29,536 nucleotides of DNA, from contig CAJTYN010000017.1 in the NCBI GenBank assembly GCA_910584115.1, forward strand, positions 1 through 29,536, in the 5' to 3' direction. Below, piece by piece: positions 14,370 to 23,158 of this stretch. Position 1 is the first letter of the stretch. Each line of letters starts with the position of its first letter. The position numbers and the translations under genes are program-made. The DNA comes from an uncultured Lachnospiraceae bacterium (GTDB taxonomy: Bacteria > Bacillota > Clostridia > Lachnospirales > Lachnospiraceae). The notes beneath the pieces were generated by a model. That model was not told the origin of the DNA and did no database searches. It was given only the letters and a program-made list of their open reading frames with translations.

Positions 14370-14448
14370 TATTACAGCGGATCCAAGTACAAGAACAGGT
14401 CTTCTGCAAAGGGAAGATCTGCACTTTTAGATCAGGTCCGCTGTAATA
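14370..14448. repeat. 79-bp structured element with 12-bp terminal inverted repeats
   Basis: TATTACAGCGGA (14370-14381) and TCCGCTGTAATA (14437-14448) are perfect inverted repeats. Inside, CAGGTCTTC (14396-14404) pairs with GAAGATCTG (14413-14421). The element sits between two convergent genes. It could be a bidirectional terminator, a small structured RNA or a miniature element. T-runs are weak (a TTTTT about 13 bp after it on the plus strand), and I see no target-site duplication. Confidence 0.5.
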
Positions 14449-14469
14449 TCAAGCACATTTTTGGGTGTG

Positions 14470-14790
14470 TTAAGTTTCCTCATCTCCTGATAGAGCTTTT
14501 GCCAGAGTAAGTAGGAGTTCTGATTTTTGTGCATTTAATTTACGGGCAGCTTGTATCAATTCTTTTTCGTAAGGAGTGGGGTAGAGGACAGAATCATCAT
14601 CAGAAAAAAATTCAGATAAAGTCACACCCAGGGATTTTACCAATTTTCCTAAGATCTGTACAGAAGGCTGGTTATTTCCTTTTTCGATTACCCGTATGTA
14701 ATTTTCGGATACATCACTGAGTTTTGCCAGACGATATACACTGATCTTTTGGTCTGTCCTGATCTTTTTGATGCGTTCATGCAAGTTCAT
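14470..14790 (-). CDS. Xre-family regulator
   Basis: 106 residues with a clear N-terminal helix-turn-helix (residues 3-60: IRTDQKISVYRLAKLSDVSE, then IRVIEKGNNQPSVQILGKL). A short tail ends in a hydrophobic helix. The frame is open to 14877, but AGGAGA sits 7 bp before the ATG at 14790 and the extra residues look unlike protein, so I chose the shorter form. It is the third small Xre-type protein in 5 kb. I see no linked target gene apart from a possible operator at 14918-14941 upstream. Confidence 0.85.
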   Translation of the reverse strand: MNLHERIKKIRTDQKISVYRLAKLSDVSENYIRVIEKGNNQPSVQILGKLVKSLGVTLSEFFSDDDSVLYPTPYEKELIQAARKLNAQKSELLLTLAKALSGDEET

Positions 14791-15112
14791 AGTGATTCTC
14801 CTGTTTTCGTGTTTATGGATGTTCTTCTCGATATCATGCCTCAGAGATCCATCCATGAAAGTCAGTTGTTTAGCCAAATCTATTATGTGCCAAACAAGAG
14901 AAAAAGATAATCCAAAGATAAAGTTTACTTTACAACTTTATGATTGTGCTATATCATAAAGATGCAGAGCATCCTTGTGTATATCTATAGGTGTTGCATT
15001 TTTCTGATAAAAATTGATATATGTGCGGATAATCTATGAAGTCTCAAGATGCGCATGAGACTTTCGTAAATAAGGATATACACAACTCTTAAAAAAGATA
15101 GGAGGACAAGAT
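14791..15112. promoter_or_regulatory. AT-rich intergenic region with inverted repeats
   Basis: No gene is apparent in this stretch. ATAAAGT (14918-14924) and ACTTTAT (14935-14941) form an inverted repeat with a 10-bp spacer, which overlaps a possible minus-strand -35 (TTGTAA) and could be the Xre protein's operator. AAGTCTCA (15039-15046) and TGAGACTT (15056-15063) form an 8-bp hairpin in the leader of the 15113 gene. I could not identify a convincing promoter for either flanking gene. Confidence 0.35.
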
Positions 15113-15730
15113 TTGGGAGGATACAGGATCTATATTGGGGTATTGTTTTTAGTCTTTATCTGTTTTTGGGGAATGGGATGCAAACGGGAAGAGGGATCTT
15201 TTAACCTGCTCTTGGTAAACGAAGCAGAGTGCAGACTGTGTGGAGATGGAGAAGATAGTCTTAAGTCTATATACGGTCAATGTCAAGGTGTTGGACTCCT
15301 ATGCCTTAATGATTGGCGTATGGTAGAGATCCAGCCATATGTGAATGGGCACATGAAAGATGGCAGTATTTCTCATGTGTGGGCAGATGCATATAGTGTA
15401 CGGATCGAAGAAATCATGGATAGGGGGATCACCCTGGTACATTATACATCGGAGAAAGGAGATACGCTGGATGAGGATAGGGTATCAGGGTTTCTGTGTG
15501 CTGCATGTATTGATAAAGTAAAAGGATCTGTCAGGATATATGGAAAACATGAAGGACGCGAGAAAAAGGCTGTATGTCTGGTCGATCTTTCCACAATGTG
15601 TTTATATGGGCTACAGCAGAGTTTTCAGTATTATATGTTCGATGATCATTATGTTCAGGCAAGCTGTCAGGCGGATAGGATACAACTGACAGTCTTTCGG
15701 ACACGTTCGGCGGATCTGGATATGCTCTGA
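15113..15730 (+). CDS. Exported or membrane-anchored Cys-containing protein, unknown
   Basis: 205 residues from a TTG at 15113 with AGGAGG about 6 bp upstream. An N-terminal hydrophobic stretch (about residues 5-21) ends at GMGCKREE, resembling a signal peptide with a poor lipobox, so a lipoprotein is possible but not clear. The exported part has two CxxC pairs (ECRLCGD and LCAACID), suggestive of metal binding or a disulfide. No family is recognised. It lies upstream of the FtsA-like gene, which has its own promoter starting 4 bp after this stop. Confidence 0.7.
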   Translation: MGGYRIYIGVLFLVFICFWGMGCKREEGSFNLLLVNEAECRLCGDGEDSLKSIYGQCQGVGLLCLNDWRMVEIQPYVNGHMKDGSISHVWADAYSVRIEEIMDRGITLVHYTSEKGDTLDEDRVSGFLCAACIDKVKGSVRIYGKHEGREKKAVCLVDLSTMCLYGLQQSFQYYMFDDHYVQASCQADRIQLTVFRTRSADLDML

Positions 15731-15733
15731 TAC

Positions 15734-15762
15734 TTGGCATAAAACACAGATTGTGTTAGAAT
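15734..15762 (+). promoter_or_regulatory. Promoter of the FtsA-like operon
   Basis: TTGGCA (15734-15739), 17-bp spacer, TAGAAT (15757-15762); each box five of six to consensus. It starts 4 bp after the preceding stop codon and 56 bp before the GTG start of the FtsA-like gene. Confidence 0.65.
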
Positions 15763-15817
15763 GGAAAAAAGACGGAAACGTGTATCGTGATTCTAAAAAT
15801 GTGGAGGAGATTACGCT

Positions 15818-17821
15818 GTGAAGATAAATGAAGGAAGGACCAGTATCCAGACATCCAGGGCTCAGAATGATCTGGTATTTGCATTGGATATAGGGACCCG
15901 CAGTATCATCGGCTTGGTCGGTGTTGTCAGAGATGAGAAGCTGCATGTCCTGGCCATAGATGAGGAAGAACATGTCCGCAGAGCGATGATAGACGGGCAG
16001 ATAGAAGATATTGAGCAGGTGGCAAAGGTTGCCCGGCACGTGAAGGAGCGTCTGGAAAAGAAATTAGAATGCAATCTGACAAATGTCTGTGTGGCAGCAG
16101 CAGGGAGGGCATTAAAGACACAAAAAGCATTTTGTGAGATGGAATTTGATAAACCGCAGCGTGTGGATGAGGAGATCATCGGGCGGCTGGAGGCAGGGGC
16201 TATAGAACGGGCGGAAGAAGCTTTTGCTCAGGAGATGGATCAGGAGGAAAGACAGTTTTTTCTCGTAGGATATACAGTGACTCAATATCTCCTTGACAAT
16301 TATCCGATATCTGATCTTCTCGATCATCAGGGTAAAAAAGTCAGTGCTGATGTCATTGCAACATTTCTGCCCAGCGAGGTTGTGGAAAGCCTGTATACCA
16401 CTATGAGCAAAGTGGGATTGGAGGTGGCGAGTCTGACTCTGGAACCGATCGCAGCCATCAATGCAGCGATCCCTGAAAATATCCGTCTGTTAAATCTGGC
16501 TTTGGTGGATATTGGGGCAGGTACGTCCGATATCGCGATATCGAGGGATGGCAGTATCGTGGGTTATACGATGGCTACGGTCGCGGGGGATGAGATAACG
16601 GAAGCCTTGATGAAAAATTATCTGGTGGATTTTCAGACGGCTGAGCGTATGAAGATGGATATCAGGGACCAGGAGGAGATAGAGTTTACAGACATCCTCG
16701 GACTGCCTCATACAGTATCAAATGATGAAGTCCGCGTATGCATCGATGGGTCGTTTAAAACTTTATGTAAAGAGATCTCGGAAAAGATACTGTCGGTCAA
16801 CGGTACTGCGCCGTCGGCTGTCTTTTTGGCAGGTGGCGGCAGTAAACTGGCAGATATGCGGGAATGTGTGGCAAAATATCTGGAAATGGACCTGAACAGG
16901 GTGGCTATAGCAGGAAACAATTTTTCCGTCAATGCAGTTTCAGAGGAGTATGATCTGAACAATCCTGAATATGCCACGCCTCTGGGGATAGCTATTTCGG
17001 CAGGACTGAATATGATCAATGATAGCTGTCATGTCATGCTCAATGGAAAACGTTCAAAATTGTTCCGCAGCGGCAGTCTGACAGTGATGGATATACTCAT
17101 GATGAATGGTTACCGTTCGCAGGATCTGTTGGCCCGATCCGGAAGGAATATCGTGATCCAACTGAACGGAAAACGGAAGATCTATCATGGGACTCCCGGG
17201 ATCCCGTCTAAGCTGGAGGTGAACGGGGAAGAGACAAAGGTGTCCTATATCGTACACGCGGGGGATCAGATCCATTTTACACCCGCGTCTGATGGGGAAA
17301 ATGCGAAGATAACGCTGGCTGATATCGTGGAGCCGGGATATGAGAGCAGGACATCTGTAAATGGGAAGATGGTGCCTCTGGATACCCTTTTAAAAACAGG
17401 TGATGTGGTGATCACAGGAAAGGGAGAGGATCTGCCTGAGAGAGAGACACCTGTAATACCAAAGAAAACTGAACCGAAGGAAAAGGTCAGACAAGAGGAA
17501 AAGCCAGAGGTCAAAACGGCAGTAAAGCCGATAAAAAATGTGAAAGAGAAGCCAAAAGATCCAGAACCTGTAAAACATGTCAAGTCTTCTCAGGTATGTA
17601 AGTTTGTTTTAAATGGGGAACCGCTCCTTCTGCTCAAGAAAGAGGATAGGTCGCCATATTTCTTGATGGATCTGGTGGAATATTCAGGTATAGACTTGAA
17701 AAATCCGGACGGCGTGCTGCAGCTTCGGGTGAATGGACAGGAAAGTTATTTTCAGCAGGAATTGAAGTCAGGTGACAAGATAGATATCTATCTGCAGAAA
17801 AACAACATGGGGGATAAATGA
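15818..17821 (+). CDS. Long FtsA-like actin-fold ATPase
   Basis: 667 residues, against about 400-450 for ordinary FtsA. The N-terminal 400 residues have the actin/Hsp70 fold motifs: phosphate-1 FALDIGTRSIIGLVG (21-35), phosphate-2 LVDIGAGTSDIAIS (about 228-242) and adenosine VFLAGGGSKL (about 335-345). Beyond that come two or three small repeated beta-rich units built around 'LNGK/VNGE' strands, a Lys/Pro/Glu-rich linker (about 545-590), and a final domain (about 590-667) of the same flavour. The usual C-terminal amphipathic membrane helix of FtsA is not evident. The start is GTG behind GGAGGAG. A role in division or envelope assembly is probable; a paralogue of the true ftsA is likely. Confidence 0.85.
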   Translation: MKINEGRTSIQTSRAQNDLVFALDIGTRSIIGLVGVVRDEKLHVLAIDEEEHVRRAMIDGQIEDIEQVAKVARHVKERLEKKLECNLTNVCVAAAGRALKTQKAFCEMEFDKPQRVDEEIIGRLEAGAIERAEEAFAQEMDQEERQFFLVGYTVTQYLLDNYPISDLLDHQGKKVSADVIATFLPSEVVESLYTTMSKVGLEVASLTLEPIAAINAAIPENIRLLNLALVDIGAGTSDIAISRDGSIVGYTMATVAGDEITEALMKNYLVDFQTAERMKMDIRDQEEIEFTDILGLPHTVSNDEVRVCIDGSFKTLCKEISEKILSVNGTAPSAVFLAGGGSKLADMRECVAKYLEMDLNRVAIAGNNFSVNAVSEEYDLNNPEYATPLGIAISAGLNMINDSCHVMLNGKRSKLFRSGSLTVMDILMMNGYRSQDLLARSGRNIVIQLNGKRKIYHGTPGIPSKLEVNGEETKVSYIVHAGDQIHFTPASDGENAKITLADIVEPGYESRTSVNGKMVPLDTLLKTGDVVITGKGEDLPERETPVIPKKTEPKEKVRQEEKPEVKTAVKPIKNVKEKPKDPEPVKHVKSSQVCKFVLNGEPLLLLKKEDRSPYFLMDLVEYSGIDLKNPDGVLQLRVNGQESYFQQELKSGDKIDIYLQKNNMGDK

Positions 17822-18885
17822 TCATGAGAGGATGGGAAGGGAATATCAGGAAAGTGGTCCCTTATACACCAGGTGAGCAGCCGAAGGATAAGAAAGTCAT
17901 AAAATTAAATACGAATGAAAATCCATATCCTCCTTCTCCGGATCTGATGCGTGCAGTTAAGGAGTGGGATGGCGATGGGCTGCGTCTATATCCGGATCCG
18001 TCTGCGGAGATCTTGGTGGATGCGATCGCAAGATATCATGGAGTATATCCGGAACAGATATTTGTTGGGGTCGGATCGGATGATGTGCTTGCCATGTCTT
18101 TTTTGACATTCTTCAATTCGTCGAAACCGATATTGTTTCCTGATATCACGTATTCTTTTTATGATGTGTGGGCAGAGTTGTTCAGGATCCCTTACGAGCG
18201 GCTGAAACTTTCTGAAGATCTTTCTATCGTTCCGTCTGATTATTTTAAGGAGAATGGCGGTGTGGTCTTTCCTAATCCGAACGCGCCGACGGGTGTGGAC
18301 ATGGGGTTGGATGCGATAGAGGAGATCCTGGAGCATGTTCGGGATGTGGTCGTCATCGTAGATGAGGCGTATGTGGATTTTGGGACTCGTACAGCCCTGC
18401 CCCTTATAAAAAAATATGAGAATCTCCTGATCGTCCGTACATTTTCAAAATCCAGGTCACTGGCAGGGCTGAGGATCGGATATGCGATGGGGAGTCCTGT
18501 ACTCATAAAATATCTAAATGATGTTAAATTTTCGTTCAATTCATATACTCTGAACCAACCGACGATCTGTCTGGGCGCTAAAGCTATGGAAGATGAGGAA
18601 TATTTTCAGGAAACCCTGCGTAAGATCATAGATACAAGGGAGTGGGCAAAAGAAGAACTCAGGGCGTTGGGTTTTTCATTCGCAGACTCAAAAGCAAATT
18701 TTATATTTGTGAAACATAAATATTGTCCTGCAGAGAGATTGTATAGTGAGTTGCGGGAGGCAGGTATCTATGTGCGACATTTTGATCAGGATCGGATACG
18801 GGATCATCTGCGCATCAGCATAGGGACGCAGGAGGAGATGGAGATCTTGATCCGTTTCCTGAAAGAGTATCTGTCATCCATTTAA
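17818..18885 (+). CDS. hisC: Histidinol-phosphate aminotransferase
   Basis: A 355-residue PLP-dependent fold-I aminotransferase. Visible are the substrate-site NTNENPYPPSP (31-41), the PLP-ring aspartate in IVDEAYVDFG (D182), the Schiff-base lysine in TFSKSRSLAGLRIGYA (K211) and a C-terminal arginine in HLRISIGT. It converts imidazole acetol phosphate to histidinol phosphate, using glutamate as amino donor. Other his genes are absent here, so a broader aromatic or related aminotransferase is possible. The ATG overlaps the FtsA-like stop by 4 bp, an unexpected but clear coupling. Confidence 0.88.
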   Translation: MIMRGWEGNIRKVVPYTPGEQPKDKKVIKLNTNENPYPPSPDLMRAVKEWDGDGLRLYPDPSAEILVDAIARYHGVYPEQIFVGVGSDDVLAMSFLTFFNSSKPILFPDITYSFYDVWAELFRIPYERLKLSEDLSIVPSDYFKENGGVVFPNPNAPTGVDMGLDAIEEILEHVRDVVVIVDEAYVDFGTRTALPLIKKYENLLIVRTFSKSRSLAGLRIGYAMGSPVLIKYLNDVKFSFNSYTLNQPTICLGAKAMEDEEYFQETLRKIIDTREWAKEELRALGFSFADSKANFIFVKHKYCPAERLYSELREAGIYVRHFDQDRIRDHLRISIGTQEEMEILIRFLKEYLSSI

Positions 18886-18894
18886 GGAGGTTTT

Positions 18895-19395
18895 ATGGAA
18901 TCGCTGGTACAATGGTTTACAGCTAACCTTTCCCCATATATTTCGGAGCATGTGGTGGTCTTTTTGATCTCGATGTTTCCGATCCTCGAACTGCGCGGGG
19001 GGCTGCTCGCGGCTAGTCTTTTGAAGGTGCCGCCTGTGGAAGCGATACCCATCTGCGTGATCGGGAATATCATTCCGATACCTTTTATCCTTTTGTTCAT
19101 CAGGCAGGTCTTTAAATGGTTGAAAAAGGTCAAGTTTTTTCGACCGATCATCATCAGGTTGGAAGAAAAAGCGATGGGTAAGAGTGATCAGATACAGAAG
19201 TATGAATTTTGGGGATTGGTGGCTTTTGTCGGGATCCCGTTGCCCGGGACTGGAGCCTGGACAGGGGCGCTGATCGCGTCTCTTTTGGGAGTGGATATCA
19301 AGAAATCATCCGGTGCTATATTGTTGGGGATCGCACTGGCGACCGTCATCATGTATATATTTTCGTATATCATAGTCGGAAATGTGGTGGGGTGA
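18895..19395 (+). CDS. Small multidrug-export family membrane protein
   Basis: 166 residues, strongly hydrophobic with about four membrane segments. The signature-like ISMFPILELRGGLLAAS near residues 24-40 and GIPLPGTGAWTGALIASLLG in the second half fit the 'putative small multi-drug export protein' family (Sm_multidrug_ex, COG2426). The family name is historical; transport has not been well shown. It follows hisC by 9 bp behind AAGGAGG and is probably the last gene of the FtsA-like/hisC transcript. Confidence 0.85.
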   Translation: MESLVQWFTANLSPYISEHVVVFLISMFPILELRGGLLAASLLKVPPVEAIPICVIGNIIPIPFILLFIRQVFKWLKKVKFFRPIIIRLEEKAMGKSDQIQKYEFWGLVAFVGIPLPGTGAWTGALIASLLGVDIKKSSGAILLGIALATVIMYIFSYIIVGNVVG

Positions 19396-19405
19396 GGAAA
19401 GGACA

Positions 19406-19425
19406 GCCCCTCATCAGAGAGGGGC
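19406..19425. terminator. Shared hairpin between convergent genes
   Basis: GCCCCTC (19406-19412) and GAGGGGC (19419-19425) form a 7-bp GC-rich stem with a 6-base loop. It lies 11 bp after the membrane protein stop and includes the end of the convergent methyltransferase gene. No U-tract is evident, so it is scored modestly. Confidence 0.45.
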
Positions 19426-20280
19426 GGCTTCCCACCGTCCGGATGCACCACAGGGGACATACAGTCCTGTAGAGGCCACCGGCAGGCCGAGCTCCTGTGA
19501 AGTTACGTTTCCTGCATGGTCCTTTAATGAGATAGAGATCATGTAAGTGAGGACTGCGGGTGCGAGTCCAGTGGTATAAGAACTGACCAGGAAGAAAAGA
19601 GGGCGGTCGCTCAAAAGGCTGGCGCATTTCTGGATCAGAGGGTAGACAGAAGTTTCCAGTTTCCAGATCTCGCCTTTAGGGCCGCGGCCGTAAGAAGGAG
19701 GATCCATTATGATGGCATCATATCGGTTGCCACGGCGTATCTCGCGTTCTACGAATTTTATGCAGTCGTCTACCAGCCAGCGGATGGGAGCTTTTTCCAA
19801 TCCGGAGGAGACTGCGTTTTCTTTGGCCCAGGTCACCATACCTTTGGAGGCGTCTACATGGGTGACGGATGCGCCTGCGGCTGCAGCGGCCAGGGTGGCG
19901 CCTCCAGTATAGGCAAATAAGTTCAGTACCTTGACCTTTCGTCCGGCATTTTTTATCTTTTCAGAGATCCAGTCCCAGTTGGCGGCTTGTTCAGGAAAAA
20001 GTCCGGTATGTTTGAAATGAAATGGTTTCAGATTGAACGTCAGCTCATTATATTGGATGGACCATTGTTTTGGCAGATGAAAAAATTCCCATTGCCCGCC
20101 GCCTTTTTTGCTCCTGTGGTAGTGTCCATTTTTTTGTGTCCATTGTTTTATCGTGCGGGGAGTGTCCCAGATGATCTGTGGGTCTGGGCGTATTAGGATA
20201 TGATCTCCCCATCGTTCCAGCCTTTCGCCGCGAGAAGCATCTAATATCTGATAGTCCTTCCAGTTGTCAGCAATCCACAT
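19414..20280 (-). CDS. RlmI-like class I SAM-dependent methyltransferase
   Basis: 288 residues. The central SAM-binding Rossmann fold has motif I VLNLFAYTGGATLAAAAAGA (about 118-137), an acidic motif II in VTHVDASKGMV and the catalytic motif IV MDPPSYGRGPKGE. The C-terminal strand region is typical of rRNA m5C/m2G enzymes related to RlmI/RlmK. It lacks an N-terminal PUA domain, so substrate selection differs from E. coli RlmI. It probably methylates rRNA (inference). The ATG at 20280 has AAAGGAAA about 6-8 bp upstream. Confidence 0.85.
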   Translation of the reverse strand: MWIADNWKDYQILDASRGERLERWGDHILIRPDPQIIWDTPRTIKQWTQKNGHYHRSKKGGGQWEFFHLPKQWSIQYNELTFNLKPFHFKHTGLFPEQAANWDWISEKIKNAGRKVKVLNLFAYTGGATLAAAAAGASVTHVDASKGMVTWAKENAVSSGLEKAPIRWLVDDCIKFVEREIRRGNRYDAIIMDPPSYGRGPKGEIWKLETSVYPLIQKCASLLSDRPLFFLVSSYTTGLAPAVLTYMISISLKDHAGNVTSQELGLPVASTGLYVPCGASGRWEAAPL

Positions 20281-20319
20281 GTTTAAGATTTCCTTTCCTT
20301 TATTTATGTATTAACAGGG

Positions 20320-20398
20320 ATTATAGCACATCTGACCATTTGTTTGCAATCATTACACAAACTAATGCTTGACAATCTGTAAAAGGGCATACTAAAAT
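20320..20398. promoter_or_regulatory. Divergent promoters for methyltransferase and aminotransferase
   Basis: Minus strand: TTGCAA (20344-20349), 18 bp, TATAAT (20320-20325), for the methyltransferase. Plus strand: TTGACA (20369-20374), 18 bp, TAAAAT (20393-20398), for the aminotransferase that starts the cell-wall gene run. The -35 boxes are about 20 bp apart and do not overlap. Confidence 0.65.
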
Positions 20399-20443
20399 TA
20401 GGTGATCATACAGCAAACGTAATCAGCGAAGAGGGAGGTTATT

Positions 20444-21736
20444 ATGGAAGCGTATCAACATATGAAGAAAGAGGAACTGTTGGCCTTAAAAGAGAGATTA
20501 ACGGTCCAGTTTGAGGATATAAGAGCACGCGGACTGTCTCTGGACATGTCCAGAGGAAAACCAGGCAAAGAGCAGCTGGCATTGTCTATGGAAATGCTGG
20601 ATGTGGTAAACAGCAGTTCTGATATGGATAACGATACAGGTGTGGATACCAGGAATTATGGTCTGGTGGATGGTCTTCCGGAAGCAAAGAGATTGTTGGC
20701 AGAGATGGTCGGGACTGATCCGGATCAGGCGATCGTTTATGGGAACGCGAGCTTGAACATCATGTTCGACGCAGTATCCCGTTCCATGACCCATGGTGTG
20801 ATGGGAAGCACCCCGTGGGCGAAGTTGGATAAAGTGAGATTTTTGTGTCCCACACCAGGATATGACCGTCATTTTAGCATCACAGAATATTTCGGCATTG
20901 AGATGATCCCGGTGGAGATGACTGAAGATGGCCCGGATATGGATGTGGTGGAAAGACTGGTAAGAGAAGATGAGGCGGTCAAAGGCATCTGGTGTGTTCC
21001 GAAATATTCAAATCCACAGGGATACACGTATTCTGAAGAAACAGTAAAAAGATTTGCCTCCCTGGAACCAAAGGCCAAAGATTTCAGGATCTTCTGGGAT
21101 AATGCGTATGCAGTACATCATCTGTATGCGGATGAAGATAAACAGGATCAGCTCCCAGATATCCTTTCTCTGTGCAGGGAAACGGGAAAAGAGGATATGG
21201 TCTATGAATTTGTATCTACTTCCAAGGTGACATTCCCTGGTTCAGGTATCTGTATGGTGGCAGCCTCAGAGGGAAACCGCAGAGACTTTCTACAGCATCT
21301 GAAGATCCAGACGATCGGTCATGATAAGATCAATCAGCTCCGCCATACACGTTTTTTGAAAGATATGGACGGGATCAAAGAGCATATGAAGAAACAGGGA
21401 GAGCTGACACTTATCAAGTTTAAGGCTGTCTGGGGGGAATTGGAACGGGAGTTGAATGGCCTAAAGATCGGTACATGGACATATCCGAGGGGCGGTTATT
21501 TTATCTCTTTCGAAGCTTTGGATGGCTGTGCAAAGAAGATCGTTGCGAAGGCCAAAGAGGCGGGGTTGGTGCTGACACCGGCGGGTGCTTCTTTCCCATT
21601 AGGAAAGGATCCAAAAGACAGCAATATACGGATCGCGCCCACGTATCCTTCTCTGGAAGAGCTGGAAGAGGCCGGGAAGCTGTTCGTCCTCTGTGTGAAA
21701 TTGGTGAGTATTGATAAAATATTGGAAGACAGATGA
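20444..21736 (+). CDS. Type Ic aspartate/alanine-like aminotransferase
   Basis: 430 residues, PLP fold I. Visible are GLSLDMSRGKPG near residue 30, NYGLVDGLPEAKRLLAEMVG, the ring-stacking/binding segment CPTPGYDRH, D219 in IFWDNAYAVHH, the lysine in VSTSKVTFPGSG (K261) and an arginine near the end in NIRIAPTYP. This matches the class of bacterial aspartate aminotransferases called type Ic (Asp_aminotransf family), which are dissimilar to AspC. The reaction would be aspartate plus 2-oxoglutarate to oxaloacetate plus glutamate. It begins a run of four closely spaced genes with the L,D-transpeptidase, ddl and murF. Confidence 0.88.
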   Translation: MEAYQHMKKEELLALKERLTVQFEDIRARGLSLDMSRGKPGKEQLALSMEMLDVVNSSSDMDNDTGVDTRNYGLVDGLPEAKRLLAEMVGTDPDQAIVYGNASLNIMFDAVSRSMTHGVMGSTPWAKLDKVRFLCPTPGYDRHFSITEYFGIEMIPVEMTEDGPDMDVVERLVREDEAVKGIWCVPKYSNPQGYTYSEETVKRFASLEPKAKDFRIFWDNAYAVHHLYADEDKQDQLPDILSLCRETGKEDMVYEFVSTSKVTFPGSGICMVAASEGNRRDFLQHLKIQTIGHDKINQLRHTRFLKDMDGIKEHMKKQGELTLIKFKAVWGELERELNGLKIGTWTYPRGGYFISFEALDGCAKKIVAKAKEAGLVLTPAGASFPLGKDPKDSNIRIAPTYPSLEELEEAGKLFVLCVKLVSIDKILEDR

Positions 21737-21760
21737 TAAGATGATCAGGAGGGATCATAT

Positions 21761-23128
21761 ATGGGGAGAGGGAAGAAGGTCCTGATCGGGATGATCGTAT
21801 TTTTTGTATTGGCGGTTGCAGGTATCTATGGAGTGGGTGTGTACTTTTTCACCAATCATTTTCTTCCAGATTCCTCGATCAATGGCCTGGATGTTTCCTA
21901 TCAGACGGCAGAACATGTACAGGAGACCATAGCGGATGAGATAGCTACTTATACTCTGACGATCTATGAGATGGATCAAAAGCAGGAAAAGATCGTGGCA
22001 GAGCAGATAGACATACGATATGAAGAAAATGAGGATATCGACCATCTGGTCAGCGGCCAGAAACGGTGGACCTGGTTCCTTGCGCTAAATGATCCAAAAA
22101 ATTATTCCACAGAAGCGCTGACGACTTACGACAAGAAAAAGCTGCGCAAAGTGGTCAAAGGTCTGGAATGTTTCAAAGAGATGCAGGCGCCTTCGGATGC
22201 ATATATTGAAAAAAAGGGATCAGGCTTTGAGATCATCCCCGAAGTGGAGGGAGATACATTAGACCAGAAAAAAGTCATATCCCAGGTGAGAAAAGCTGTG
22301 GAGAATGGTCAGCCGGTCGTGGATCTGGTCGAGAAGGGATGTTACATACTGCCCCAAGTATACCGGGACGATGAGAGATTGGTCCAGCATAAAGAGCAGT
22401 TGGACCGTCTGGCCACAGCGAAGATCACCTATGATTTTCAGGACCGGAACGAGGTTTTGGACTCAGAGATCCTGCAGAACTGGGTGGTAGAAGGTGAGGA
22501 CGGCAGTTATCAGTTAGACGAAGCACAGTTGAAAGAGTACGTTCATCAACTGGCTGTAAAATATGATACATATGGAAGTGAACGGGATTTCAGGACTGCA
22601 GAAGGCAATATGATCAAGGTAAAGGGCGGAGATTACGGCTGGGTCATTTATGAGGAAAAAGAAGTGGAGGCGTTGAGAGCAAACATCGAAGCCGGAGAAG
22701 AAGTGATCCGTGAGCCGGAATATCTGTACCGGGGATATAACCGGGAAGAGAATGATATCGGTGATACATATGTAGAGGTGGATCTGACAAAGCAGAGGAT
22801 GTGTTTCTATCTGAATGGCACTCTGCTCGTGGATACGCCGGTGGTAACGGGAACACAGAGCAAAAACTACGCCACACCTACAGGCGTATATGCTCTAGAC
22901 AATAAAAAGTCTCCCGCAGTGTTAAAGGGCGAGGATTATGCCAGCCCAGTGACTTACTGGATGCCTTTTAATAAGGATGTGGGGATCCATGATGCCGCTT
23001 GGAGGACTGAGTTCGGCGGTGAGATTTATAAAAAGAACGGATCCCATGGCTGTGTGAACACACCTCCTGATATGGCGGAGAAGATTTATAACAATATTGA
23101 GATCGGCGTGCCCATCATCGTTTATTGA
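21761..23128 (+). CDS. L,D-transpeptidase with PG_binding_4-like domains
   Basis: 455 residues. An N-terminal signal-anchor helix (about 6-30) is followed by an extracellular region with substrate-binding repeats of the PG_binding_4 type (about 35-320) and a YkuD catalytic domain (about 335-455). The catalytic motif is intact: IHDAAW, then SHGCVNTPP with C431 nucleophile. It makes 3-3 peptidoglycan crosslinks or attaches wall proteins, insensitive to most penicillins. It is 24 bp after the aminotransferase, behind AGGAGGG, and 30 bp before ddl. Confidence 0.93.
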   Translation: MGRGKKVLIGMIVFFVLAVAGIYGVGVYFFTNHFLPDSSINGLDVSYQTAEHVQETIADEIATYTLTIYEMDQKQEKIVAEQIDIRYEENEDIDHLVSGQKRWTWFLALNDPKNYSTEALTTYDKKKLRKVVKGLECFKEMQAPSDAYIEKKGSGFEIIPEVEGDTLDQKKVISQVRKAVENGQPVVDLVEKGCYILPQVYRDDERLVQHKEQLDRLATAKITYDFQDRNEVLDSEILQNWVVEGEDGSYQLDEAQLKEYVHQLAVKYDTYGSERDFRTAEGNMIKVKGGDYGWVIYEEKEVEALRANIEAGEEVIREPEYLYRGYNREENDIGDTYVEVDLTKQRMCFYLNGTLLVDTPVVTGTQSKNYATPTGVYALDNKKSPAVLKGEDYASPVTYWMPFNKDVGIHDAAWRTEFGGEIYKKNGSHGCVNTPPDMAEKIYNNIEIGVPIIVY

Positions 23129-23158
23129 TAGGGACGGGCGTAGAAAGGAGGATCAGGG

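Noticed and set aside
14370..14448. Element considered as an insertion sequence
   Set aside because: It is far too short to encode a transposase and shows no target-site duplication.
15039..15063. Hairpin considered as an intrinsic terminator or riboswitch
   Set aside because: There is no T-run and no recognisable aptamer; it is kept only as a leader hairpin.
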